Assembly (NCBI GenBank): GCA_902794115.1
Contig: CADBGD010000004.1
Coordinates: 1 to 37,498, forward strand
DNA length: 37,498 nucleotides
From: Oscillospiraceae bacterium
GTDB lineage: Bacteria; Bacillota; Clostridia; Saccharofermentanales; Saccharofermentanaceae
Direction: 5' to 3'
Shown: positions 7,709-14,703 of the stretch, one piece after another
How positions within the stretch are numbered: position 1 is the stretch's first letter
How the letters are laid out: each line of letters begins with the position of its first letter
Made by a program: the position numbers and the translations under genes
Notes under the pieces: generated by a model
What the model saw: the letters and a program-made list of their open reading frames with translations, nothing else
Databases searched by the model: none
What the model was told of the DNA's origin: nothing

Positions 7709-8926
7709 GGCAAGTGCATTTTCCGTGCGGGAAAGATAGTATTCGTGACGAAGGCTTCGGAAACCCATCTCCTTGATCTGGTCATAGGTGACCGCGTAAT
7801 TTCCTTTATAGTGGCGGCCGGAGTAGAGATACCGGATATATTCGATCAGATACGAGTCCAGCTCCCGAAGGGTCTTATCCGTGGTGATCACCGGGAAGAA
7901 CCACCGGCTCCAGGTGAAAAGATCTTCCCGCAGCTCGTTGTAGAATTTCCGGTTGAAGGTGCGGATCAGAGCCCTGGCTGCCCGCTCGTAGCCGGCATCT
8001 TTTTGCGTCTTCCAGCGAAGAAGAGCGCGGGCTTTTCTCCGGATCTTTCCCTTCAGTTTTTCTTTCGTGACGGAGGAAATATCCACCTGATGATCCTGAT
8101 AGGAAAAACCCAGAAACTCCCAGGGTTCACCGGGTGTGGAAATGTGCATCTTTGAAGGGTTCAGAACAAGTCCCTTTTCTTCGATCCGGGAGGTAAAAAG
8201 ACGGATGGCATCTTCCAGTTCCTCACGGCTTTCGGCGAAGATCAGAATGTCATCCGAATACCGGAAATAGGAGATCCCTTTTTCTTCGAACTCCCGGTCA
8301 ACGGAAAGAAGATAGACATTGGCAAAAAACGGCGAGACCGGTGTGCCGGCCATGGCGCCGCGGGATTCCGGGATGACGGAACCGTCCGAAAGACGGCTTT
8401 TTCCGGCAAGAAGGAGACATCGGAAGAACCAGAGAAGATCCGGATCGTCATGGATCAGTTCCTCCAAAACGGAAAGGAGTTTTTCTTCCGGAATGGAATT
8501 AAAGTAATTCGAAATGTCCGCTTTGAAGCAGAAAAGAGAATCCTTGTTTTTCTGGGCAAGAATGTCGAAGATGGCATTTCGGGCAGAATGGGATCTCCGG
8601 AAGGAATAGCAGCGGTCGGAAAGAAGAGGGTCGTAGTGATAAAGCTGGAAAGAAAGTCCCTTTAAAAAGAGATTCTCTTCTTCGGAAAAAGTATAGACCG
8701 TGCGCTTTTTCGTGGTGCCGCTTTTATTAATCGTGCGGCGGAGCGGCAGGTCCAGACAGTAATCCCGCTGAGAAAGACGTGTGGCTATGGGAATGTACCG
8801 TTCTTCCTCGATAAAGGAACTCAGCTGCTCTTTTTCTTTCCTGCTCATATACTGATGGGTGAGCTTATATTCCAGAAATTCATCCCATGTTTTCCGCAAA
8901 AGCAGGTTTTCAAAAATCGAAGTCAC
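7706..8926 (-). CDS. Stand-alone reverse transcriptase
   Basis: An RNA-directed DNA polymerase of about 406 residues. All core RT blocks are present: a fingers region (RRTINKSGTTKKRTVYTF), motif A FKADISNYFNSI with the first catalytic Asp, motif B GAMAGTPVSPFFANVYL, motif C FRYSDDILIF with the catalytic YSDD, and the motif D/E region ending in PWEFLGFSYQ. A helical, basic C-terminal part of about 120 residues follows. There is no integrase, HNH or obvious maturase fusion, and no group II intron ends are seen. Motif B lacks the PQG seen in most group II and retron enzymes, and no VTG retron motif is seen, so it fits an unclassified or defence-like (UG/DRT) group better. The start is uncertain: the frame stays open to a TTG at 9034 but that stretch is a hairpin array; GTG at 8926 is adopted, with only a distant AAAGGA. 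It lies downstream of the GNAT-AKR gene on the same strand. Confidence 0.88.
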   Translation of the reverse strand: MTSIFENLLLRKTWDEFLEYKLTHQYMSRKEKEQLSSFIEEERYIPIATRLSQRDYCLDLPLRRTINKSGTTKKRTVYTFSEEENLFLKGLSFQLYHYDPLLSDRCYSFRRSHSARNAIFDILAQKNKDSLFCFKADISNYFNSIPEEKLLSVLEELIHDDPDLLWFFRCLLLAGKSRLSDGSVIPESRGAMAGTPVSPFFANVYLLSVDREFEEKGISYFRYSDDILIFAESREELEDAIRLFTSRIEEKGLVLNPSKMHISTPGEPWEFLGFSYQDHQVDISSVTKEKLKGKIRRKARALLRWKTQKDAGYERAARALIRTFNRKFYNELREDLFTWSRWFFPVITTDKTLRELDSYLIEYIRYLYSGRHYKGNYAVTYDQIKEMGFRSLRHEYYLSRTENALA

Positions 8927-8959
8927 TGGAAGCGGGCCCGGTCCTTTCTTTTCGAACAA

Positions 8960-9090
8960 TAAAAAAGAAGAGAAACAGCTTTGAAACAAGCATGCTTGTT
9001 TTACCGGATCTGTACCCGCGCCGGTTGTCTGCAAAACCGGTCACGATGCTCGTGATCCCGAAAGGGCACGGGCTTGGTCCACCGCAGACG
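8960..9090 (-). ncRNA. Candidate structured RNA 5' of the reverse transcriptase
   Basis: Read on the minus strand, four hairpins follow each other: CCCG...CGGG (9072-9057), TCACGA-GCA-TCGTGA (9055-9041), CCGGTT with an 8-base loop and AACCGG (9040-9021), and the perfect 18-base palindrome AAACAAGCATGCTTGTTT (9001-8984). Additional long-range pairing of GGATC (9058-9054) with GATCC (9010-9006) is possible. A pyrimidine-rich tract ending in six T follows at about 8979-8961. The 268-base gap between the GNAT-AKR stop and the RT is long for this compact genome. RTs of retrons and of the DRT2 and DRT9 defence types use an RNA encoded just upstream, so a template or cofactor RNA is a reasonable inference. 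No known RNA family was recognised; the ends are approximate. Confidence 0.5.
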
Positions 9091-9194
9091 CGAATAAACG
9101 CATTTCTCTTCTTGAATCGAGAATACCATAAAACCAGGCAGAAAACCACATCATTTCACTCTGCGGGAAGCGGGGGATCGGTGATACGAAAAAC

Positions 9195-10568
9195 CTAGTC
9201 TCTTGTGGCCCAATCCGGGAATTCTTTCGAGAAGAAGATCTGCGGCAGAACGGACAGGAAATGCATGTCTTCCTCGTTAATGGTAAAGCCGAAAATATCC
9301 TTATTTTCCTTCATGCGCTCTTCATGGGAACTCTTCGGGATGATCTGGATCCCGGATTGGTTGAGGAAACGAAGGAGTAACTGGGCGACGCTGACACCAT
9401 ACTGTCCGGCCATCTTTTCCAGGTAGGGTTCCTTCGAAAAATACATTCTTCCCAAGGGGCTCCAGGCCTGGGGAACGATTCCGCGGGCGCGGCAGAAGTC
9501 AACAGTATACTGCTGAAGGTAACCGACATGCAGCTCCAGCTGATCCACCATCGGCACCACTTCGCAGTCATCCAGGATCACCTGAAGGTGATGCGGCTGG
9601 AAGTTGCAGACACCGATCGCACGGCACTTTCCTTCTTTATACAGTTCTTCCATGGCGCGCCAGGTATCCCGGATCTTTTGTCTCCACTGAAGGTCCTGCG
9701 GATTTCTCTTCGGCCAGTGGATCAGATACAGGTCGATATAGTCGGTGCGAAGTTTCCGGCAGGATCTGGCAAAGGCCTCTTTCGTCTCCTCGTAGCCCAT
9801 TTCCGTCGGCCACATTTTGGTGGCCAGAAAGATCTCGTTTCTCGGGAGCCCGCACTCGGCCAGGGCCTCGCCGATGCATTCCTCATTGTTGTAGAAAGAG
9901 GCGGTGTCGATGTAACGGTAGCCCAGTTCCAGCGCCTTCAGGATCGGTGCTTTTCCTTCCTGTAAAGTCGACCGGTAAGAGCCGTAGCCGACTGGCGGGA
10001 TCTGGATCCCATTATTCAAGGTGAAGCTTTCCGGCGTTCCCGGGGTGCGAAGCCGGTACATGCTGACGGTTCTTTCCGCCCCGTCTTCCAGCATATGATC
10101 CAGGGCATCGCGCTCATAGACGAAACCGCACTTCTTCATGACGTTTCCGGAGGCCTTGTTTCTCACATCATGCCGGCCACGGAACTGGGTCTGGTGAAGT
10201 GTATTTCTTCCAAAGTCGAGCATGGCACGGGCGGCCTCGGTGGCCAGGCCTTTGCCCCACTGAGCCCTGGCAAAATTGTAGCCGATCTCAAACATGCCGT
10301 CTTCCTCATCATAGTACATTCCGCCGGAGCCGATCAGCTCGCCGCTTTCCTTCAAAACGAAGCCCCAGTCAAAATCCGTATCGCTATTCTCGTTGGCAAC
10401 TACGGACTTCAGCCACTCTTTCGTGGTCTCCACACTCTTGTGCGCATAGTAGCGCATATATCTGGCCACTTCCGGGTCGGAGGCCCAGGAATCAAATGCC
10501 GTCTGTGCATCGTCCAGGGTCAGGGGACGCAGTATCAGTCGTTCTGTGGTAAGGATCGGGTTTTTCAT
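9195..10568 (-). CDS. GNAT acetyltransferase-aldo/keto reductase fusion
   Basis: A 457-residue two-domain protein. Residues 1-175 form a GNAT N-acetyltransferase of the ribosomal-protein-alanine acetyltransferase (RimJ/RimL) type: TERLILRPLTLDDA at the start, the acetyl-CoA loop RAQWGKGLATEA (101-112) and NVMKKCGF near the end. Residues about 180-457 form a complete aldo/keto reductase with the tetrad Asp221 (DTASFY), Tyr226, Lys251 (ATKMWP) and His284 (IHWP), plus the NADPH-binding IPKSSHEERMKEN region. The ATG at 10568 is chosen because GGAGG lies 7 bases upstream and MKNPILTTERL is the normal GNAT start; the open frame further upstream crosses promoter sequence. There is no stop or start signal between the domains, so this is one polypeptide. 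Substrates are unknown. Confidence 0.9.
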   Translation of the reverse strand: MKNPILTTERLILRPLTLDDAQTAFDSWASDPEVARYMRYYAHKSVETTKEWLKSVVANENSDTDFDWGFVLKESGELIGSGGMYYDEEDGMFEIGYNFARAQWGKGLATEAARAMLDFGRNTLHQTQFRGRHDVRNKASGNVMKKCGFVYERDALDHMLEDGAERTVSMYRLRTPGTPESFTLNNGIQIPPVGYGSYRSTLQEGKAPILKALELGYRYIDTASFYNNEECIGEALAECGLPRNEIFLATKMWPTEMGYEETKEAFARSCRKLRTDYIDLYLIHWPKRNPQDLQWRQKIRDTWRAMEELYKEGKCRAIGVCNFQPHHLQVILDDCEVVPMVDQLELHVGYLQQYTVDFCRARGIVPQAWSPLGRMYFSKEPYLEKMAGQYGVSVAQLLLRFLNQSGIQIIPKSSHEERMKENKDIFGFTINEEDMHFLSVLPQIFFSKEFPDWATRD

Positions 10569-10604
10569 AAGTGGCCTCCGGATGAATATAATCAATATGT
10601 TTCC

Positions 10605-10633
10605 ATTATACACATTTCCCGGGAAACTCAGAA
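10605..10633 (-). promoter_or_regulatory. Likely promoter of the GNAT-AKR gene
   Basis: On the minus strand a perfect TATAAT (-10) is at 10610-10605, about 36 bases before the GNAT-AKR start. The -35 region near 10633-10628 (TTCTGA) is a weak match. It faces away from the promoter at 10643-10651. Confidence 0.5.
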
Positions 10634-10642
10634 AGTGCCGAA

Positions 10643-10651
10643 TGGTATAAT
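10643..10651 (+). promoter_or_regulatory. Extended -10 promoter of the TraX-family gene
   Basis: TGGTATAAT is an exact extended -10 element (TGnTATAAT), which can work without a good -35 box; none is seen. Transcription would begin near 10658, about 70 bases before the chosen TraX start. Confidence 0.55.
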
Positions 10652-10728
10652 GATTTCTGCGGGAAATGCACTGTTCCTTTTCATTCGAGAAAGGGACAGG
10701 GAAGAAGCAGGAGCTGATAATAAGAGAT

Positions 10729-11493
10729 ATGCCGGTCTTTTTACTGAAGATAATCGCTGCCGTCACGATGCTGATCGACCATGTGGGATATGGCTTTTTC
10801 CCGGAAGAAGTCATCTTCCGTTCCATTGGCCGTGTGGCATTTCCTCTTTATGCTTTTTTACTGGCGGAAGGGTACTATCACATTAAGGACGATCCGGAAA
10901 AAGAAAAGAGGCACTTTCGGCGGATCGTGCTTCTGACTGTGGTATCGGAAGTCATTTACGATCTTTTCATGACCGGAAAAGTGTGGGATCCCCAAAGTCA
11001 AAGTGTTATGCCCACGCTCCTTCTTGGCATGATGGGCCTGATGGTCGCAAAAAGATATGAGAAGAAGCCGGTGATCGTGTATGGTTTTTCTATACTGACC
11101 ATGGGAGTCGCCCATTTTCTCCACCCGAATTACGGTCTGATGGGTGTACTGATGATCTACTTTTTCTACTGGTACACAAGTAGCTTCAGAAAGACGCCCT
11201 TTCTTCAGAAATATATCATCCTTCTGGGTTTCTCTGCTGTCTGGGTTTTGGGCTTTAACTGGTTCCGCTTTGGTTTTCCCGATGCAGATACACTTGTGAA
11301 AAAATCTCTGGATGCCTGGCAGTGGATGGCGCCGTTTCCGGTGATCGATATCCTGATCGCGTCGTATAAAGGGGAGAACGGGTATAAGAACCGCGTCCTC
11401 AATACCCTCTATGCCTGGTTTTATCCCGCCCATTTACTGGTTCTGGCGATCCTTGAACTTTGTATGGGAATCGTGCATTTCAAGTGGCTCTGA
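10729..11493 (+). CDS. TraX-family membrane protein
   Basis: This 254-residue polytopic membrane protein matches the TraX family, whose founding member N-acetylates F pilin. Visible features are the N-terminal AAVTMLIDHVGYGFF, the following FRSIGRVAFPLYAFLLAEGY signature, a HFRRI segment and about seven further hydrophobic helices. Chromosomal TraX proteins of Clostridia stand alone, as here, and their substrate is unknown; there is no conjugation gene nearby. The ATG at 10729 begins the family-like MPVFLLKIIAAVTM sequence, but the nearest AGGAG is about 16 bases upstream. An earlier in-frame ATG at 10666 is the alternative; it would add 21 non-conserved residues. Confidence 0.85.
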   Translation: MPVFLLKIIAAVTMLIDHVGYGFFPEEVIFRSIGRVAFPLYAFLLAEGYYHIKDDPEKEKRHFRRIVLLTVVSEVIYDLFMTGKVWDPQSQSVMPTLLLGMMGLMVAKRYEKKPVIVYGFSILTMGVAHFLHPNYGLMGVLMIYFFYWYTSSFRKTPFLQKYIILLGFSAVWVLGFNWFRFGFPDADTLVKKSLDAWQWMAPFPVIDILIASYKGENGYKNRVLNTLYAWFYPAHLLVLAILELCMGIVHFKWL

Positions 11494-11518
11494 GAAAAGT
11501 GATGTAGAAATGAAAAAA

Positions 11519-11560
11519 CCCGCTTTTCCGAAAACGGAGAAGCGGGATAATTCTCTTTTT
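11519..11560. terminator. Bidirectional terminator between TraX-family gene and rpmB
   Basis: A 12-bp stem (11519-11530 with 11535-11546, one G-T pair) closes an AAAA loop. On the minus strand it is followed at once by TTTTTT (11518-11513), an ideal terminator for rpmB. On the plus strand a looser tract (ATAATTCTCTTTTT) follows, serving the TraX-family gene. Confidence 0.88.
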
Positions 11561-11585
11561 CAGCCTGAAACCGATGGAAAAGAAC

Positions 11586-11783
11586 TTACGCTCTTTCTAC
11601 TGCACCGGAACGAAGGCAACGCGTACAAACATGCATAGTCTTAGGGGTGCCATCAACAACGACCTTAACGTTACGAACGTTCGGCTGCTGCTGTGTCAAC
11701 GCACGACGGGAAACCTGTGAACGCGTGATGCTGATCTTTCTGCCGAAATGAGTATCTTTCTGACAGATCTCACACTTTGCCAT
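11586..11783 (-). CDS. rpmB: 50S ribosomal protein L28
   Basis: A 65-residue protein of the large ribosomal subunit. It begins MAKCEICQKDTHFG and ends VCTRCLRSGAVERA, carrying the CxxC...CxxC pairs of the zinc-binding (C+) form of L28. SITRSQVSRR and NVRNVKVVVDG are family motifs. AGGAGGTG lies 7 bases before the ATG. It is a single gene with its own promoter (11839-11867) and terminator (11519-11546), oriented as the Rnf operon that ends 120 bases upstream. Confidence 0.97.
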   Translation of the reverse strand: MAKCEICQKDTHFGRKISITRSQVSRRALTQQQPNVRNVKVVVDGTPKTMHVCTRCLRSGAVERA

Positions 11784-11838
11784 GTAAACACCTCCTATGT
11801 GCTACTTAAATACGCGACCTAAATTACGCGCAGACAAG

Positions 11839-11867
11839 ATGATAACACATTTATACGCCATGTGCAA
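11839..11867 (-). promoter_or_regulatory. Promoter of rpmB
   Basis: On the minus strand TTGCAC (-35, 11867-11862) and TATCAT (-10, 11844-11839) are separated by exactly 17 bases. Transcription would start about 50 bases before the L28 start codon. Confidence 0.75.
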
Positions 11868-11869
11868 GA

Positions 11870-11906
11870 TGATTTCGAAAAAAGAAATAACAGATTTTCG
11901 AAATCA
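11870..11906 (-). repeat. 12-bp inverted repeat at the end of the Rnf operon
   Basis: TGATTTCGAAAA (minus strand, 11906-11895) and TTTTCGAAATCA (11881-11870) form a perfect 12-bp inverted repeat with a 13-base T-rich loop. The 5' arm includes the rnfB stop codon. It may act as the Rnf terminator, but the T tract lies in the loop and 3' arm rather than after the stem. The rpmB -35 box begins three bases downstream. Confidence 0.6.
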
Positions 11907-12740
11907 GGAATTCTCCGCTTTCTTAGGGTACAGATTCTCCCGTAGGAAAGCGATCGCGTGGGTCGGACAGCCATTGACACAGACATCGCAGTGGATGCAT
12001 TTACTCTGGTCGATGACAGCCAGGGATTCTCTCATGGAGATGGCGCCCTGCTTACAGGAGCGGACGCATTTCTGGCATCCGATGCAGCCGATATTACAGT
12101 TCTTTCTGGTACGGGCGCCCGGCCATTCATTCTGACAGCGGACTGCCACTGTGGCCGTGATCGGCATGAGCTCCAGAAGTTTTTTCGGGCAGACCTTCAC
12201 GCACTGGCCGCAGCCGTGGCACTGGGAGCGGTCTACGGAAACGATGCCGTCTTTGAGCTTGAGAGCACCGAAGGCACATACTGCGATACAGTCACCAAAT
12301 CCCAGACAGCCGAACGTGCAGGAGTTCGGACCGCCCAGGAGACCGGCTGCCGCATGACAGCTGCTGGTGCCCAGATACACGTAGCGTTTGCTGGTTTGTT
12401 CACATGTGCCCTGGCAGCGGAGGACCGCCACTTTCTTTTCCGGGATGGTCGCTTCTTTTCCCAGGATCTGGGCGATCTCACGGGCACAATCCACACCGCC
12501 TACTGCGCAAAGTGCGGTATTGGTGCCGTTCTTGGAAAGGTAGTCGGCATAGCCTTCGCATCCGGCAAATCCGCAGCCGCCGCAGTTGGCGCCGGGAAGT
12601 GCCTCCAGGATCTTTTCTTTCGTTTCGTTCTTTTCCACGGCAAAGATACGGGAGACCAGTACGATCAGAAGACCTAAAAGAAGGGCGATCCCCAGCATAA
12701 TGCCGGTGGGAATAAGGATGTTCTCTAGTGTCTGCGGCAT
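11904..12740 (-). CDS. rnfB: Ion-translocating Rnf complex subunit B
   Basis: RnfB (about 278 residues) is the polyferredoxin subunit that accepts electrons from reduced ferredoxin at the cytoplasmic face. One N-terminal membrane helix (ILIPTGIMLGIALLLGLLIVLV) is followed by the RnfB-type cluster domain GANCGGCGFAGCEGYADYL, then several ferredoxin-like clusters, including CHGCGQCVKVCP, CIGCQKCVRSC and CIHCDVCVNGCP. The ATG at 12740 has GGAGG 9 bases upstream. ATG at 12746 (overlapping the rnfA stop) and TTG at 12749 are too close to that site but cannot be excluded. It is the last gene of the operon. Confidence 0.96.
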   Translation of the reverse strand: MPQTLENILIPTGIMLGIALLLGLLIVLVSRIFAVEKNETKEKILEALPGANCGGCGFAGCEGYADYLSKNGTNTALCAVGGVDCAREIAQILGKEATIPEKKVAVLRCQGTCEQTSKRYVYLGTSSCHAAAGLLGGPNSCTFGCLGFGDCIAVCAFGALKLKDGIVSVDRSQCHGCGQCVKVCPKKLLELMPITATVAVRCQNEWPGARTRKNCNIGCIGCQKCVRSCKQGAISMRESLAVIDQSKCIHCDVCVNGCPTHAIAFLRENLYPKKAENS

Positions 12741-12745
12741 ACTCA

Positions 12746-13342
12746 TCAACCTCCAAACAGATTCTCCACCAGGCCCTTAAAGCCCAGGAAGGAAACGGCG
12801 ACCAGAGAAGCCGAGATCAGGGTGATCGGAAGGCCTTTGAGCGCTTCCGGAACATCCGCCTTATCGATGCGGGAGCGGACGCCGGAGAACAGGAACAGCG
12901 AAAGTGTGAAGCCAATGCCGGCACCCAGTGCATTTACCATAGATTCGGCAAAGGTGTAGTTCTGGTTGATATTGAGGATCGTTACACCAAGGACTGCGCA
13001 GTTGGTGGTGATGAGGGGCAGATAGATGCCCAGCGCTTTATGGAGCGGCGGCATGGATTTCTTCATGATCATCTCGATCATCTGAACCAGCGCGGCGATA
13101 ACGAGAATGAAGACCAGCGTCTGAAGATAACCAAGTTTCAGCGGATTCAAAAGGAGATGCTGGATCGGCCAGGTGATGGCGGAGGCAACGAGCATAACGC
13201 AGACGACTGCGCCCGACATACCCATGGCGGTCTTTAAGTTCTTGGAGACCCCCAGGAAGGAACAGATGCCCATAAACTTCGAAAGAACGAAGTTATCGAC
13301 CAGGATCGCGGAAAAGATAATGATCAGAAATTCCTTGGTCAT
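12746..13342 (-). CDS. rnfA: Ion-translocating Rnf complex subunit A
   Basis: RnfA (198 residues) is an integral membrane subunit homologous to NqrE, with six predicted helices. The family signature near the N-terminus, ILVDNFVLSKFMGICSFLGVS, and the internal LPLITTNCAVLG motif hold the two conserved cysteines that bind a membrane-embedded iron-sulfur centre shared with RnfE. It starts 3 bases after the rnfE stop and its stop runs into the rnfB start region, consistent with translational coupling. Confidence 0.97.
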   Translation of the reverse strand: MTKEFLIIIFSAILVDNFVLSKFMGICSFLGVSKNLKTAMGMSGAVVCVMLVASAITWPIQHLLLNPLKLGYLQTLVFILVIAALVQMIEMIMKKSMPPLHKALGIYLPLITTNCAVLGVTILNINQNYTFAESMVNALGAGIGFTLSLFLFSGVRSRIDKADVPEALKGLPITLISASLVAVSFLGFKGLVENLFGG

Positions 13343-13345
13343 GAC

Positions 13346-14116
13346 TTACTCCTCCTTTCCTTTGCAAAGATTACAGCCGGCACAGGACAGGCAGTCGCTG
13401 GGGCTCGATGTGCCACAGGGAGAAGTGCCTTTGCCGGAAGAATGCTTTTCCTGCTTTTTCATGATCATCTGCACAAGGCAGATGCAGATACCGAATACGA
13501 AGAAACCTCCCGGCGGGAGCATGAAGAACATCATGGGCTCGAAGACGGAACCGAAGAGCGGAAGCTTCATGTCAAAGAAAGTGCCGCAGCCCAGGATCTC
13601 ACGGATGGAGCCCATGAGAAGGAGCGCCAGAGTAAAGCCGGTACCCATGGAAAAACCATCCAGGATACTCGGAAGGACTTTTTGCTTACTGGCAAAAGTC
13701 TCGGCCCGGGCAAGAAGGATACAATTTACCACGATCAAGGGAATGTAGATTCCCAAAGACTCGTTGAGCGCCGGAAAATAGGCCGAGATCAGCATCTGCA
13801 CGATCGTCACGAAGGTGGCGATGATGGTGATAAAAGCCGGAATACGGACTTTATTCGGGATCACATTCCGGAGAAGAGAAATGATCGCTTCCGATGCTGT
13901 CAGTACAAACAGAACAGCCAATCCCATGAAAAGGGAAGACTTGGCGGAAATGGTGACGGCCAGAAGCGGGCAGGTACCCAGGACCAGGCGAAGCGCCGGA
14001 TTCTCGAAAAGCACGCCGTTGAGGAAAATATACTTCGGGGTGTATTTACTCTTTTTCTCGGCCAGACGCTCATCCGGTGAACGGTAGGTGACATCTTTCA
14101 TTTTGTTTTCACTCAT
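13346..14116 (-). CDS. rnfE: Ion-translocating Rnf complex subunit E with a Cys-rich tail
   Basis: RnfE (256 residues) is the membrane subunit homologous to NqrD and pseudo-symmetric to RnfA. Core motifs are NGVLFENPALRLVLGTCPLLAV, GIYIPLIVVNCILLARAE and GFTLALLLMGSIREILG, with about six membrane helices. After the last helix it has a hydrophilic tail of about 35 residues ending with Cys234 and then C242-LS-C245-AG-C248-NL-C251, a regular CxxCxxCxxC array. NqrD and the core RnfE fold do not need such a tail, so it is an added feature that could bind a metal or iron-sulfur cluster. The start overlaps the rnfG stop by 4 bases. Confidence 0.95.
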   Translation of the reverse strand: MSENKMKDVTYRSPDERLAEKKSKYTPKYIFLNGVLFENPALRLVLGTCPLLAVTISAKSSLFMGLAVLFVLTASEAIISLLRNVIPNKVRIPAFITIIATFVTIVQMLISAYFPALNESLGIYIPLIVVNCILLARAETFASKQKVLPSILDGFSMGTGFTLALLLMGSIREILGCGTFFDMKLPLFGSVFEPMMFFMLPPGGFFVFGICICLVQMIMKKQEKHSSGKGTSPCGTSSPSDCLSCAGCNLCKGKEE

Positions 14117-14703
14117 ACGACCAGCCCCCTTTCTTTACAAACCTGATAGGCTTCCCTTGCCCGGTTGACACATCCGGTGGCGGCACGGGAAGAAATGGTG
14201 GCGCCGGACACGGCGGCCACATCCTGATTCAGAATGATCTCTTTATCTGTGGCAAGGCCTTTGAATCCATCCAGGAACGGACGTCCTTCCACTTCTTTTC
14301 CCAGCTTCGGGGTATCCGAAGCGGCGGTGGCGATGACCATGACGATATTTCCGTCGGTATTGATACCGACAGTCGTCTCGATCTTTCCGGCATAGCCGAA
14401 TCCGGAGGTGACGAAGATATACCCGATCACGGAACCGTCCGCGTTCTTGGCCACATATGCTTCATCCGGCATGATCCCGCGGTTTAGAAGTTCCCCGCGG
14501 ACCTCGCTCGGGAAGGACATTTCGTCGAAAGTGCTGGCACGTGGGAAGATAGTAAGCTTTCTTTCCTGGGCGGCATCTTCTTCCTGCTTCTGGATCGCAC
14601 TTTCCGTCACCGAATAGGTGCCGGCCAGAAGGAATACGCAGATACCGCAGATGAGAGCCAGGATCAGGGCCGGGAGAAAATCTTTCAGCTTAAGCTTTGG
14701 CAT
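14113..14703 (-). CDS. rnfG: Ion-translocating Rnf complex subunit G
   Basis: RnfG (196 residues) is the single-pass subunit with an extracytoplasmic FMN-binding domain. The membrane helix is at about residues 8-28 (FLPALILALICGICVFLLAG). The flavin attachment motif SGATISSRA is near residue 167, where the Thr carries FMN by a phosphoester bond. The GFGYAGKIETTVGINTDGNIV stretch is typical of FMN_bind domains. It overlaps the end of rnfD by 14 bases and the start of rnfE by 4 bases. Confidence 0.96.
   Translation of the reverse strand: MPKLKLKDFLPALILALICGICVFLLAGTYSVTESAIQKQEEDAAQERKLTIFPRASTFDEMSFPSEVRGELLNRGIMPDEAYVAKNADGSVIGYIFVTSGFGYAGKIETTVGINTDGNIVMVIATAASDTPKLGKEVEGRPFLDGFKGLATDKEIILNQDVAAVSGATISSRAATGCVNRAREAYQVCKERGLVV

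Noticed and set aside
9021-9040. A hairpin on the plus strand with a GCA triplet resembling a tRNA-Cys anticodon arm
   Set aside because: The loop has 8 rather than 7 bases and no D arm, T arm (GGTTCGA) or acceptor pairing can be fitted around it. It is better explained as one of the hairpins of the RT leader.
7706-9194. Group II intron encoding the RT
   Set aside because: No domain V-like sequence, no GUGYG 5' end and no RAY 3' end were found, and no interrupted gene flanks it.
9195-10826. A longer version of the GNAT-AKR protein starting at 10826
   Set aside because: The extra 86 residues run through the divergent promoter region and lack a ribosome site; GGAGG and a typical GNAT start support 10568.
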